Source: QPIN01 sp964535875 (GTDB taxonomy: Bacteria > Pseudomonadota > Gammaproteobacteria > Methylococcales > Methylomonadaceae). From it: 9,547 bases of DNA. The notes beneath the pieces are model-generated. The model made no database searches. It was given only the letters and a program-made list of their open reading frames with translations, and was not told the DNA's origin. The first letter of the stretch is position 1, and the number at the start of each line of letters is the position of its first letter. This document shows, piece by piece, positions 1 to 5,917 of the stretch. The DNA is taken from positions 1 to 9,547 of the forward strand of contig CAZHUE010000100.1 in NCBI GenBank assembly GCA_964535875.1. Direction: 5' to 3'. The position numbers were made by a program, and so were the translations under genes.

Positions 1-1
1 T

Positions 2-43
2 GATGAAAATACTTATTCATTAGGCATAGCAACAGAATTTTAG
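2..43 (+). CDS. 3' end of an outer-membrane beta-barrel protein (partial)
   Basis: Only the last 13 codons lie in the window, read in the frame that stops at TAG 41-43. They give DENTYSLGIATEF, an alternating polar/apolar stretch ending in phenylalanine. That is the usual C-terminal strand signature of outer-membrane barrels recognised by the BAM machinery. The gene stops 33 bases before the imelysin-type gene on the same strand, so it may be the preceding gene of the same operon, for example a porin or TonB-dependent receptor for the iron source. The family cannot be told from so few residues, and a chance open frame is possible. Confidence 0.5.
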   Translation, partial: DENTYSLGIATEF

Positions 44-76
44 ATTTTAATTTTTCAAACTATAAGGAGTAACCTT

Positions 77-1417
77 ATGAAACATAGACTAAAAACTTTA
101 GTCGCAGCCATTGGGCTTGTTACAGCTTCAGCCACAACCTATGCGGTCCCTCAGGAGCCAGGTATAGTGGTGACTAAAGAAGGCACTAAAGTAACCGCTT
201 ACTGGAATCCGGTGATAGATGCAAGTGAGTACACCCTGTATTATGCGCCATTTCCGTATAAGGGAGAATCAACCATAGCTAATATTGCTATGGAGGGGGA
301 GACTGATATTACTGTTAATTTACCTGTCGGTGCTTCTTATTACGTTGCGGTTAAAGCAAAGGGTGCAAGTGGAGAAAGTGGGCGGTCAAATGTTGAGCTT
401 TTTACAGTAAAAACACCCGATCCTGCAGATGCTGATGCATCAGTCTCTGAAATTCTATCATCAATAGCCAATAATGTTATTCTGGCGTCCTATGAAGATT
501 TTGCCGATAAAGCCGAAATTATGGAAAGGGCACTGTCTGACTTTAAAGCAACGCCGACAGATGAAAATCTGGAGTTACTTCAGTTTTCCTGGCGTGATAC
601 GCGCCGTCCTTGGGAGCAAACTGAAGCCTATTTATTTGGTCCTGTCGATACAAAAGGGATTGACCCGGCCGTTGATAGCTGGCCAGTTAATAGAGTTGAC
701 CTTGAAGCAGTATTAAGTAGTGACAATGTTTTGGATGTATCATTTGTCATTGGGTTATCTGATGAGTTGCAAGGCTTTCATACCGTTGAATATCTGATTT
801 TTGGTGCTGATAATGATATAAAGGCTGCGGATATTACAGAGAGAGACAAGGAATATCTTGCCTCGTCTGCAGCATTGCTGGATAAACACATCAATACTTT
901 AGCTGATGCATGGCGATCTTCAGGTGGTAACTTTGTAAAATCTTTAGCTACTGCTGGTGAAGATGGAAACTTGGTGTATCCCTCTGAATCTTCTGCAATA
1001 GAAGAGCTGGTAAAAGGCATGATTGGTATTGCTGATGAGGTAGGTAACGGTAAAATTTCCGATCCATTCACTCAATCGAACCATGAATTAGTTGAATCAC
1101 AGTTCAGCTTTAATTCTCTTTTAGATTTTGAAAACAATATTCGTGGGATTGAAAATATTTATTTAGGGCGTTATTTGCAAGCTGACGGCCCAGGTTTAAA
1201 TGATTTGGTGCGTCGCAATAATCCGGAATTAGACACAGCAATGCGTGAAAAAATTGATACGGCTATTGATGCGATTCAGGATATACCTTTTCCATTTAGA
1301 GATTCTATAACAGATGAAGAGGCGCGTGTATTTATAAGTACTGCGATAGATAAAGTAGTTGAGTTACAAACTCTTCTTGAAAGTGAATTGCTTCCCAATA
1401 TAACATCTTATCAATAG
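77..1417 (+). CDS. Exported FN3-imelysin (peptidase M75 / EfeO-like) protein
   Basis: A 446-residue exported protein. Residues 1-23 are a signal peptide with a basic start, a hydrophobic core and a TYA cleavage site. Residues about 25-112 form a fibronectin type III-like module. From about 120 to the end it is an imelysin domain. Diagnostic features are RRPWEQTEAYLFGP (from residue 176), the DSWPVN segment that follows, and the GxHxxE motif at G233, H235 and E238 (GFHTVEYLIFG). Imelysin/EfeO proteins are periplasmic or membrane-linked iron-binding proteins; classical protease activity is doubtful for many members. AAGGAG at 64-69 lies 7 bases before ATG and supports the start. The next gene encodes a di-heme oxidoreductase with the same N-terminal module, so the two probably act together in periplasmic iron handling. 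The FN3 fusion is the unusual part, since most imelysins lack it. The family call is firm; the substrate is not known. Confidence 0.9.
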   Translation: MKHRLKTLVAAIGLVTASATTYAVPQEPGIVVTKEGTKVTAYWNPVIDASEYTLYYAPFPYKGESTIANIAMEGETDITVNLPVGASYYVAVKAKGASGESGRSNVELFTVKTPDPADADASVSEILSSIANNVILASYEDFADKAEIMERALSDFKATPTDENLELLQFSWRDTRRPWEQTEAYLFGPVDTKGIDPAVDSWPVNRVDLEAVLSSDNVLDVSFVIGLSDELQGFHTVEYLIFGADNDIKAADITERDKEYLASSAALLDKHINTLADAWRSSGGNFVKSLATAGEDGNLVYPSESSAIEELVKGMIGIADEVGNGKISDPFTQSNHELVESQFSFNSLLDFENNIRGIENIYLGRYLQADGPGLNDLVRRNNPELDTAMREKIDTAIDAIQDIPFPFRDSITDEEARVFISTAIDKVVELQTLLESELLPNITSYQ

Positions 1418-1427
1418 GGTGTGCATG

Positions 1428-1462
1428 GTGGGTGGTCGATTATGTCATCCATCAACTACCAC
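1428..1462 (+). other. Stem-loop just after the imelysin gene
   Basis: An imperfect stem of about 12 pairs: left arm 1428-1440 (GTGGGTGGTCGAT), right arm 1451-1462 (ATCAACTACCAC), with one bulge, two G-U pairs and a 10-base loop. It starts 11 bases after the stop codon. There is no T-tract behind it, so it is not a typical intrinsic terminator. It may stabilise the transcript 3' end or reduce readthrough into the next gene. The rest of 1418-1658 shows no gene, only an AT-rich palindrome at 1547-1560. Confidence 0.35.
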
Positions 1463-1658
1463 TTCTGCCTTATTAGGAATACGCATGATCTAACTTGGGA
1501 GCGAGTGTATTATTTATTCAATTTGAAGTCATAGTTACTATGTTGCTATATTATAATATAACTAATGTTGCAACAAGAAGGCAGGCCAAAAGACGAGTCA
1601 ATTGTTCAAGTCATTTTATGTCCGTTCCCAGTAACTTAAAATAGTAGCTATAAAAAAA

Positions 1659-3287
1659 ATGTCCCGATACTTTTACCCCCTATTAATAATAGGGTTGTCC
1701 ATACAAAATGCTTTTGCTTCCCCTCCAAAAGCTCCTGTCATTAATATATCCAATGTAGGAAAGCAGATTGCCATTAATTTTGACCCTACCCCTGGTGCTG
1801 ATGGATACAGACTTTACTATGCAGAATTTCCTTCATTAAGCCTTATTCAGTCAATCGATTTAGGAAATACAACACAATTTAAGGCGATACTGGATGATAT
1901 AGATTATTATGTTGCAGCTGTTAAATCTTATAATAGCGATGGAGAAAGCAGTTATTCCAATATTGAATTTGCGTCTTTAAACCAAGACCTGCTAGGTGGA
2001 GAAACAACACATTTTGCCGAATCTTCCCATGCTTTTTCCGAACCAGCACCCAACCTTGATGAAAGAGGGCTGGAAATCCATCTTGCAGGGGATCGAGAAT
2101 TTGAACAAACATTCGTCACAGCTCCAGCACCGGTAAACTCAGGATTGGGGCCCTTGTTTAACAACACCTCCTGTATAGCCTGTCATCCAAAAGATGGGCG
2201 TGGATCAGCACCCGAAGAAGGCGGAAAACTGGAAACCATGTTCCTGCGTATCAGTGTACCAGGTTCCGATGCTGAAAATTGTGGAAGTCCCAAGCCCGTT
2301 CCGGGATTTGGCACACAATTATTTCAAAGAGCAATCTTTGGTGTACAACCGCAAGCCGATGTGACCATTCATTACAAAGAAGAAACGCATCATTTTGCTG
2401 ATGGAGAAGCTTATTCTCTGCGCACCCCCAGTTTTGATGTTAAGCCTTATATTCCTTTTCCAGCAGATGTTATGTTTTCCCCCAGAGTTGCTCCTCCTGT
2501 CTTTGGCAGAGGTTTGATGGATGCAATACCCGAAGAGACGATTCTTGCATTAGCTGATGAGCAGGATGTTGATGGTGATGGGATTTCAGGTAAAGCCAAT
2601 TTTGTTTGTGACCCTATTACAAAAAAACGAGTTTTAGGTCGAATGGGACTTAAAGCGAATACCTCAGGTAGCTTTGCACAAAATGCGGGCGCTTTCAGTA
2701 ATGATATTGGAATTTCTTCACCTGTTCACCCTGTTGACTCAGCCGCAGGATTTCCGCAAGCAGACGGTAAAGATGATGATCCGGAAATACCACAACTACG
2801 GCTGGATGATGTGACTTTTTACATTCAGACATTAGCTGTACCTGCAATGCGTAATATTGATAGACATTCAGTCAAGCAAGGGAAACTACAGTTTGGACTA
2901 GCAGGGTGCGGGAGTTGCCACATTCCTACGCTAAGAACCGGGGTGTTAAGAGAAAGTACTCCTGAAGCTAAAGTCATTGAGTCCGTTTCAAACCAGATTA
3001 TTCACCCCTACACAGATATGTTACTTCATGATATGGGGGATGGCTTGGCTGATAATCGACCCGATCACCTGGCCGACGGGAAAGAGTGGCGCACACCACC
3101 TTTATGGGGGATTGGTCTAACTAACACCGTTCATAACCACACCTTCTTTTTACACGATGGACGCGCTCGTAACTTAATGGAAGCCATTATGTGGCATGAT
3201 GGAGAGGCTGAAAAATCAAGAGACTATGTTAATCAGCTTAATAAGGAGCAGCGTGGTTTTTTAATTGAATTTTTAAGATCACTATAA
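1659..3287 (+). CDS. Exported FN3-di-heme oxidoreductase (DHOR, former DUF1111)
   Basis: A 542-residue exported protein: signal peptide at residues 1-20 (ending AFA-S), FN3-like module at about 23-110, then a di-heme domain of the DHOR/DUF1111 family, related to MauG and cytochrome c peroxidase. Two c-type heme sites are visible: C172-I-A-C175-H176 (SCIACHPKDGRG) and C417-G-S-C420-H421. A DxDxDG calcium-type loop is at D303-V-D-G-D-G308. In many bacteria such proteins are encoded next to imelysins in iron-regulated clusters; a periplasmic Fe(II)/Fe(III) redox or peroxidase role is inferred. The FN3 module resembles that of the upstream protein (both have LYYA.FP and a YYVA.VK strand followed by GES..SN). 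There is no clear Shine-Dalgarno before ATG, only an A-rich run. The start is chosen because it gives an intact signal peptide. The 241-base gap upstream allows a separate promoter, but I see none clearly. Confidence 0.9.
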   Translation: MSRYFYPLLIIGLSIQNAFASPPKAPVINISNVGKQIAINFDPTPGADGYRLYYAEFPSLSLIQSIDLGNTTQFKAILDDIDYYVAAVKSYNSDGESSYSNIEFASLNQDLLGGETTHFAESSHAFSEPAPNLDERGLEIHLAGDREFEQTFVTAPAPVNSGLGPLFNNTSCIACHPKDGRGSAPEEGGKLETMFLRISVPGSDAENCGSPKPVPGFGTQLFQRAIFGVQPQADVTIHYKEETHHFADGEAYSLRTPSFDVKPYIPFPADVMFSPRVAPPVFGRGLMDAIPEETILALADEQDVDGDGISGKANFVCDPITKKRVLGRMGLKANTSGSFAQNAGAFSNDIGISSPVHPVDSAAGFPQADGKDDDPEIPQLRLDDVTFYIQTLAVPAMRNIDRHSVKQGKLQFGLAGCGSCHIPTLRTGVLRESTPEAKVIESVSNQIIHPYTDMLLHDMGDGLADNRPDHLADGKEWRTPPLWGIGLTNTVHNHTFFLHDGRARNLMEAIMWHDGEAEKSRDYVNQLNKEQRGFLIEFLRSL

Positions 3288-3297
3288 CTACAAAATT

Positions 3298-3353
3298 TGT
3301 AGGAGCGGTTTTAGCCACGATTTAAAGTGGTTGTGGCTAAAGTCGCTCTTACA
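3298..3353. repeat. REP-like inverted pair (BIME-type), possible terminator
   Basis: Left arm 3298-3318 (TGTAGGAGCGGTTTTAGCCA, plus C) pairs with right arm 3333-3353. There are 21 positions, 18 Watson-Crick and 3 G-U type, with a 14-base loop. The GTAGGAGCGG..TTAGCC.CGA core matches the GTAG-headed REP sequences widespread in Pseudomonas, Xanthomonas and relatives, which are usually moved by RAYT (TnpA-REP) transposases. Here two degenerate copies sit head to head, 10 bases after the stop of the di-heme gene. In this place it would also act as a 3'-end hairpin. Other copies should exist elsewhere in the genome. Confidence 0.7.
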
Positions 3354-3397
3354 TACAAATAAACCTCAAACTTAGAATGATGGACACTTTTCTATAA

Positions 3398-3730
3398 GCA
3401 ATAACCCTGTCTTTTCGAGAAGGATTAGAGGTTTTTTTAATCGTCACTATCCTACTAAATTTTCTTGATAAACAAACAAAACGCATTTACAACGACAATT
3501 CTGGTATTGTGTTCGCAGGCATTCTTACTTCAATCATTTTAGGGTTCCTATTGATGGGCATTTCCTCTTACATATAGGAGAACTAAAAACCACCGCCAAA
3601 TTATGGGAAAGCGTGGGGTATTCGTGAAGGTCTGTGCTCTGCAAAAAGCTTAGGCTGGTTTCAAAACCTGAATGGATACAGCTCATTATGCAATATAGTT
3701 ATACATTTTTATTGTTTACTTACTAGTTTA
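3398..3730 (+). pseudogene. Decayed FTR1/EfeU-type iron permease
   Basis: The frame from 3398 reads AITLSFREGLEVFLIVTILL and onwards through a second hydrophobic stretch (GIVFAGILTSIILGFLLMGI) to TAG 3575-3577. The REGLE motif at 3416-3430 is the iron-binding REXXE signature of FTR1 permeases, placed near the N-terminus as in the family, followed by the expected membrane helix. No start codon remains: a TAA at 3395-3397 lies directly upstream. After the stop the same frame carries a second plausible piece (about 3617-3730), reading KSLGWFQNLNGYSSL and a hydrophobic tail like the last FTR1 helix. About 200 or more central residues of a normal permease are missing, including the second REXXE. 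It lies between the imelysin/di-heme pair and ferritin, where a permease is expected. The first fragment is convincing, the second moderately so. Confidence 0.75.
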
Positions 3731-3761
3731 AAAGAAAAATATAATCACGGGAGAAGAAAAA

Positions 3762-4268
3762 ATGTTAAGTAAAAACATGACTAATTTATTAAACCAACAA
3801 ATAAATCTTGAGTTTTATTCCTCTAACCTCTATTTACAGATGCGCTCGTGGTGTGATGCTAATAGCTTAGAAGGCTGTGCCAAGTTTTTACAACAACATG
3901 CAGATGAAGAAATACAACATATGCACCGTTTATTTAACTATGTAAATGAAGCGGGTTCAATGGCTCTTGTTGGTGCTATTGAAGAACCGAAGGCAGCTTA
4001 CAAAAATATTCAGGACGTTTTCAAGACTACTTATAAGCACGAATGCTTAATCACCAAAGAAATAAATAAGTTGGTTAAAGCAGCGAGTGAAGAATCTGAT
4101 TTTTCTACTGTCAATTTCTTACAATGGTATGTTGCTGAGCAACATGAAGAAGAGCACTTATTTCAATCTATTACCGATAAAATAAAAATGATTGGAATTG
4201 ATGGAAAAGGCTTATATTTTATTGATAAAGAAATTGGAGCTATTGCTGATAAGAGAGCTGTTGTATAA
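3762..4268 (+). CDS. ftnA: Non-heme ferritin, FtnA type
   Basis: 168 residues, the normal length for a bacterial ferritin. It is strongly similar from end to end to E. coli FtnA as I remember it (shared LEFYSS.LY, TYKHE.LIT, NFLQWYV.EQHEEE and GLYFIDKE). It stores iron by oxidising Fe(II) at a di-iron centre and mineralising it inside a 24-subunit shell. All ferroxidase ligands are present: E17, E50 and H53 (ADEEIQHMH), E94 (YKHE), Q127 and E130. Conserved Y24 is also kept. GGGAG at 3749-3753 lies 8 bases before ATG and fixes the start. It follows the remains of an iron permease and lies 8 bases from the end of a convergent broken porin gene. In related bacteria FtnA is usually controlled by Fur and/or RyhB-like RNAs; no Fur box is visible just upstream. 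It is intact and probably functional. Confidence 0.97.
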   Translation: MLSKNMTNLLNQQINLEFYSSNLYLQMRSWCDANSLEGCAKFLQQHADEEIQHMHRLFNYVNEAGSMALVGAIEEPKAAYKNIQDVFKTTYKHECLITKEINKLVKAASEESDFSTVNFLQWYVAEQHEEEHLFQSITDKIKMIGIDGKGLYFIDKEIGAIADKRAVV

Positions 4269-4276
4269 AGGATATT

Positions 4277-4636
4277 TTAATATCGGTAAGTAATGATGGC
4301 ACGAATTTGATCGGTATCTTCTGATCAATTTTTATCATCAATCACTGCATACATAAGTTCACTACTGAGCTTATCATTCCAATTGTAATTGAGAAAATAA
4401 TTGATTTCTTCGGTGTGATAATCACTTCTATTAGTGGCTCTAAACTCAGCCCAATTAATGCCTAAACTAAATTTATCCATGAATACGTATTCCAAACCTA
4501 AAAGGACACTTTTCGTATCTTTACCTGTTGCGGCATCAAAAGTCAGGTCTTCCAAAGATGTGAAAAAAGGCTCTCCACTAACACTTGTAATGGCATTCAC
4601 GTAATAAAAGTTTTCCTGATTAGAAAGAATCGTCAG
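4277..4636 (-). pseudogene. 3' part of an OprD-like outer-membrane porin, with in-frame TGA
   Basis: Read on the minus strand from 4636, the frame encodes porin-like barrel strands: SGEPFFTSLEDLTFD, VLLGLEYVFMDKFSLGINWA, EINYFLNYNWNDKLSSELMY. It reaches TGA at 4325-4327. The same frame then continues SEDTDQIRAIITYRY and ends at TAA 4277-4279. An aromatic-terminated alternating strand of this sort is the standard C-terminus of outer-membrane barrels, so the TGA is an inactivating nonsense mutation rather than the true end. The pattern fits OprD-type/epsilonproteobacterial-like porins, as I recall them. The 5' side is lost: a TGA closes the frame at 4637-4639 and foreign-looking sequence follows. 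A longer form of this gene may have extended to the fragment at 5002-5160. It converges on ferritin. Confidence 0.75.
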
Positions 4637-4814
4637 TCAAAATACATTCCATTAAAAAATAAGACCCAATAATTGCCAACCAAAACTATTAAAATGGTTT
4701 TAGGTTATGAATTTCGCAAAATTTCACTTCCTTCGTTGGGTAAGTGTTTCACTGTTACATCGCTAAGAATGATTTTTAAAGGATTCTCAACGTTTGGCTG
4801 ATGATTCCTTCTAA

Positions 4815-5000
4815 TCAAGGAAAGTTTTGTTATATACTTCTCGCGGTCACGAATGCGGATTTTATAGCGAGTTGATTTTTGTCGATAGCAAGGCGCTGAA
4901 ATGGGCGCATAATTGGTGGCTACGCAACTATTTCGGCAAAAAGCAACCGATAGAAAAACGTATTAGTAACCGCGCGAAGTATAAGCAGATGTTAGAGTAA
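4815..5000 (+). pseudogene. Unrecognised 3' gene remnant (plus strand)
   Basis: The frame opened by TAA at 4812-4814 and closed by TAA at 4998-5000 reads 61 codons without an ATG. It includes ECGFYSELIFVDSKALKWAH, then NWWLRNYFGKKQPIEKRISN and a basic tail ending KYKQMLE. The composition (many W, Y, K; GC-rich third positions such as gcg, ctg, cgc) looks like a real protein C-terminus and differs from the AT-rich surroundings. I do not recognise the family. The 5' part and start are missing. The minus strand is also open from about 4893 to 4705, so the coding strand is not certain. It sits between two minus-strand porin-like fragments, so it may have arrived by insertion. Confidence 0.35.
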
Positions 5001-5001
5001 A

Positions 5002-5160
5002 ATAAAACCCAGGAACTGATGCCATATCACCTAAGGTATGAGCATTAAAATTAACTAGTCTTGCTTCACTACTTTCTTTACCCAATTTATAGAATGCATC
5101 TACCTTTTAGGGTAGCGTTGGCTTTGAAATTTTAATTCTACGATCAGTCTCGTATTTAAA
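5002..5160 (-). pseudogene. Possible 5' or central porin fragment
   Basis: On the minus strand one frame reads FKYETDRRIKISKPTLP, a TAA (5107-5109), then KVDAFYKLGKESSEARLVNF and NAHTLGDMASVPGFYF. Sequence conservation of this kind across a stop suggests a decayed gene. The first piece resembles early barrel strands of OprD-like porins. The fragment has the same strand as the porin pseudogene at 4277-4636, so both may be parts of one gene separated by about 365 bases of other DNA. Evidence is thin, and the family assignment is by eye only. Confidence 0.3.
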
Positions 5161-5185
5161 GCAATGATCTATTAAAAAAATATTT

Positions 5186-5204
5186 GCAATTGAGAATCAT
5201 TCGT
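5186..5204. promoter_or_regulatory. Candidate Fur box
   Basis: GCAATTGAGAATCATTCGT matches the 19-bp Fur consensus GATAATGATAATCATTATC at 12 positions, including the diagnostic TGAnAATCATT core (5191-5201). The 7-1-7 view (TGAGAAT C ATTCGTA) pairs 5 of 7 positions. Iron-loaded Fur would repress from here. It lies just upstream of the minus-strand porin-like remnants, so it could be the orphaned operator of that dead gene. Alternatively it faces rightwards, but the next intact gene starts at 5637. Confidence 0.5.
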
Positions 5205-5453
5205 ATTAAGATATGTATCAAGGTTTTGGAATTTTAACGAATCAATTTATGAAGTCTCATTTTAATGAAGCGAAATGGAACAACAAATTTGATTGGTAAA
5301 GAATTTGTGCATTCCATACATGAAAAGAGTGTAAACAGAATAAATGGAAAATATTTTACTAATCCTCGTTATCAGTAAGGTTCTATCTATTCTCCCTCTG
5401 TTTTTATCTTTTTAGAGAGGAAACACTACTTAATAGATGGCTAATGCACAATA

Positions 5454-5545
5454 GAATGTGTATTACAGCAGAAAATAAATAAGCCTATTTTTATCCAAAT
5501 GCAATTTAAGATATTAACATTGGAAACCTGCTGTTTTACACATTC
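5454..5545. mobile_element. MITE-like 92-bp inverted-repeat element
   Basis: Left end GAATGTGTATTACAGCAG (5454-5471) is the inverse of right end CTGCTGTTTTACACATTC (5528-5545): 16 of 18 positions pair, and the two mismatches fall together. The arms enclose 56 AT-rich bases with no coding capacity. The four bases on each side are AATA (5450-5453 and 5546-5549), which would fit a 4-bp target duplication. This is the layout of a non-autonomous miniature transposable element. In an AT-rich region a 4-bp match alone is weak; the 18-bp arms are the solid part. It could instead be the stem of a structured leader or small RNA. Confidence 0.45.
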
Positions 5546-5583
5546 AATATAAGCAGTTATGAGCTGTTTATCTGGAGTTAGTT

Positions 5584-5599
5584 TGTACAAGGAAGTACA
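5584..5599. promoter_or_regulatory. Short dyad upstream of the DUF2934-type gene
   Basis: TGTAC at 5584-5588 and GTACA at 5595-5599 form a perfect 5-bp dyad with a 6-base spacer, centred about 45 bases before ATG 5637. The position suits an operator for a dimeric regulator. The half sites are too short to exclude chance. Confidence 0.2.
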
Positions 5600-5636
5600 T
5601 TTTATTTGTTTTTATTAACATATTTGGGGAATTATA

Positions 5637-5840
5637 ATGGCGACCAGTAAACAAAATGAAGATTCAAAGAAACAAAAAATTGAAACGAATGACCAACAAG
5701 AAACTCTAGATAGTTCTGAACGGAAATTATGGATTGAGGAGGCGGCTTATTTTATGGCTGAGGCTAGAGGATTTGTTCCTGGGCACAAAGAAAAGGATTG
5801 GGCTTTAGCTGAAAATAATTTTGAGAACTTAGCGGCTTAG
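5637..5840 (+). CDS. Small DUF2934-like protein
   Basis: 67 residues. The first 27 are hydrophilic and probably disordered (K, E, Q, N, D). Residues about 28-65 match the DUF2934 pattern: an initial helix (ERKLWIEEAAYFMAEARGF), then PGHKEKDW and an acidic alanine-rich helix (ALAENNF). DUF2934 proteins are small, mostly basic or acidic cytoplasmic proteins of unknown role, often in several copies in methylotrophs and other environmental proteobacteria. GGGGA at 5626-5630 with ATG 7 bases on supports the start. The gene stands 77 bases before an unrecognised cysteine-cluster gene on the same strand; that gene has its own GGAG site, so co-transcription is possible but not shown. Confidence 0.75.
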   Translation: MATSKQNEDSKKQKIETNDQQETLDSSERKLWIEEAAYFMAEARGFVPGHKEKDWALAENNFENLAA

Positions 5841-5917
5841 AAGCTTAAAAAACTTTAACGTTGATTATAAATATAATTTGAATTATTAGTATAAATTAGT
5901 TTATTTGGAGTTTTTAT

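Larger units (their letters stand above)
5205..5636. other. Gene-free region with inverted repeats
   Basis: 432 bases with no convincing gene. Two short frames (5213-5299 and 5265-5378) lack ribosome binding sites and recognisable content. The stretch holds the MITE-like element at 5454-5545 and the dyad at 5584-5599, reported separately. I see nothing else that I can support. Confidence 0.6.

Noticed and set aside
474..716. Plus-strand open frame inside the imelysin gene
   Set aside because: Out-of-frame shadow of a gene with clear family motifs; no ribosome site.
778..1071. Minus-strand open frame opposite the imelysin domain
   Set aside because: Lies opposite well-conserved coding sequence and has no recognisable content.
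1547..1560. Perfect 14-bp palindrome TATATTATAATATA
   Set aside because: Pure A/T in an AT-rich gap, so likely by chance; not matched to a known operator.
1921..2167. Two minus-strand open frames opposite the di-heme gene
   Set aside because: Overlap the FN3/heme region of a firm gene; shadows.
3712..3745. TTGTTT/TATAAT-like promoter before ferritin
   Set aside because: Spacing of 19-22 bases is poor, and the -10 would place transcription start within the ribosome site.
4325..4327. TGA in the porin frame as selenocysteine or programmed readthrough
   Set aside because: Porins have no such use, no recoding structure is visible, and the gene has lost its 5' end.
4705..4893. Minus-strand open frame through the graveyard (LSLIRRNHQPNVENPLKIIL and on)
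   Set aside because: No start, overlaps the more gene-like plus-strand reading for half its length, and no family is recognised; could be a second remnant but is not supported.
5213..5378. Two short frames (28 and 37 codons) just right of the Fur box
   Set aside because: No ribosome site, overlapping each other in different frames, no recognisable motif.
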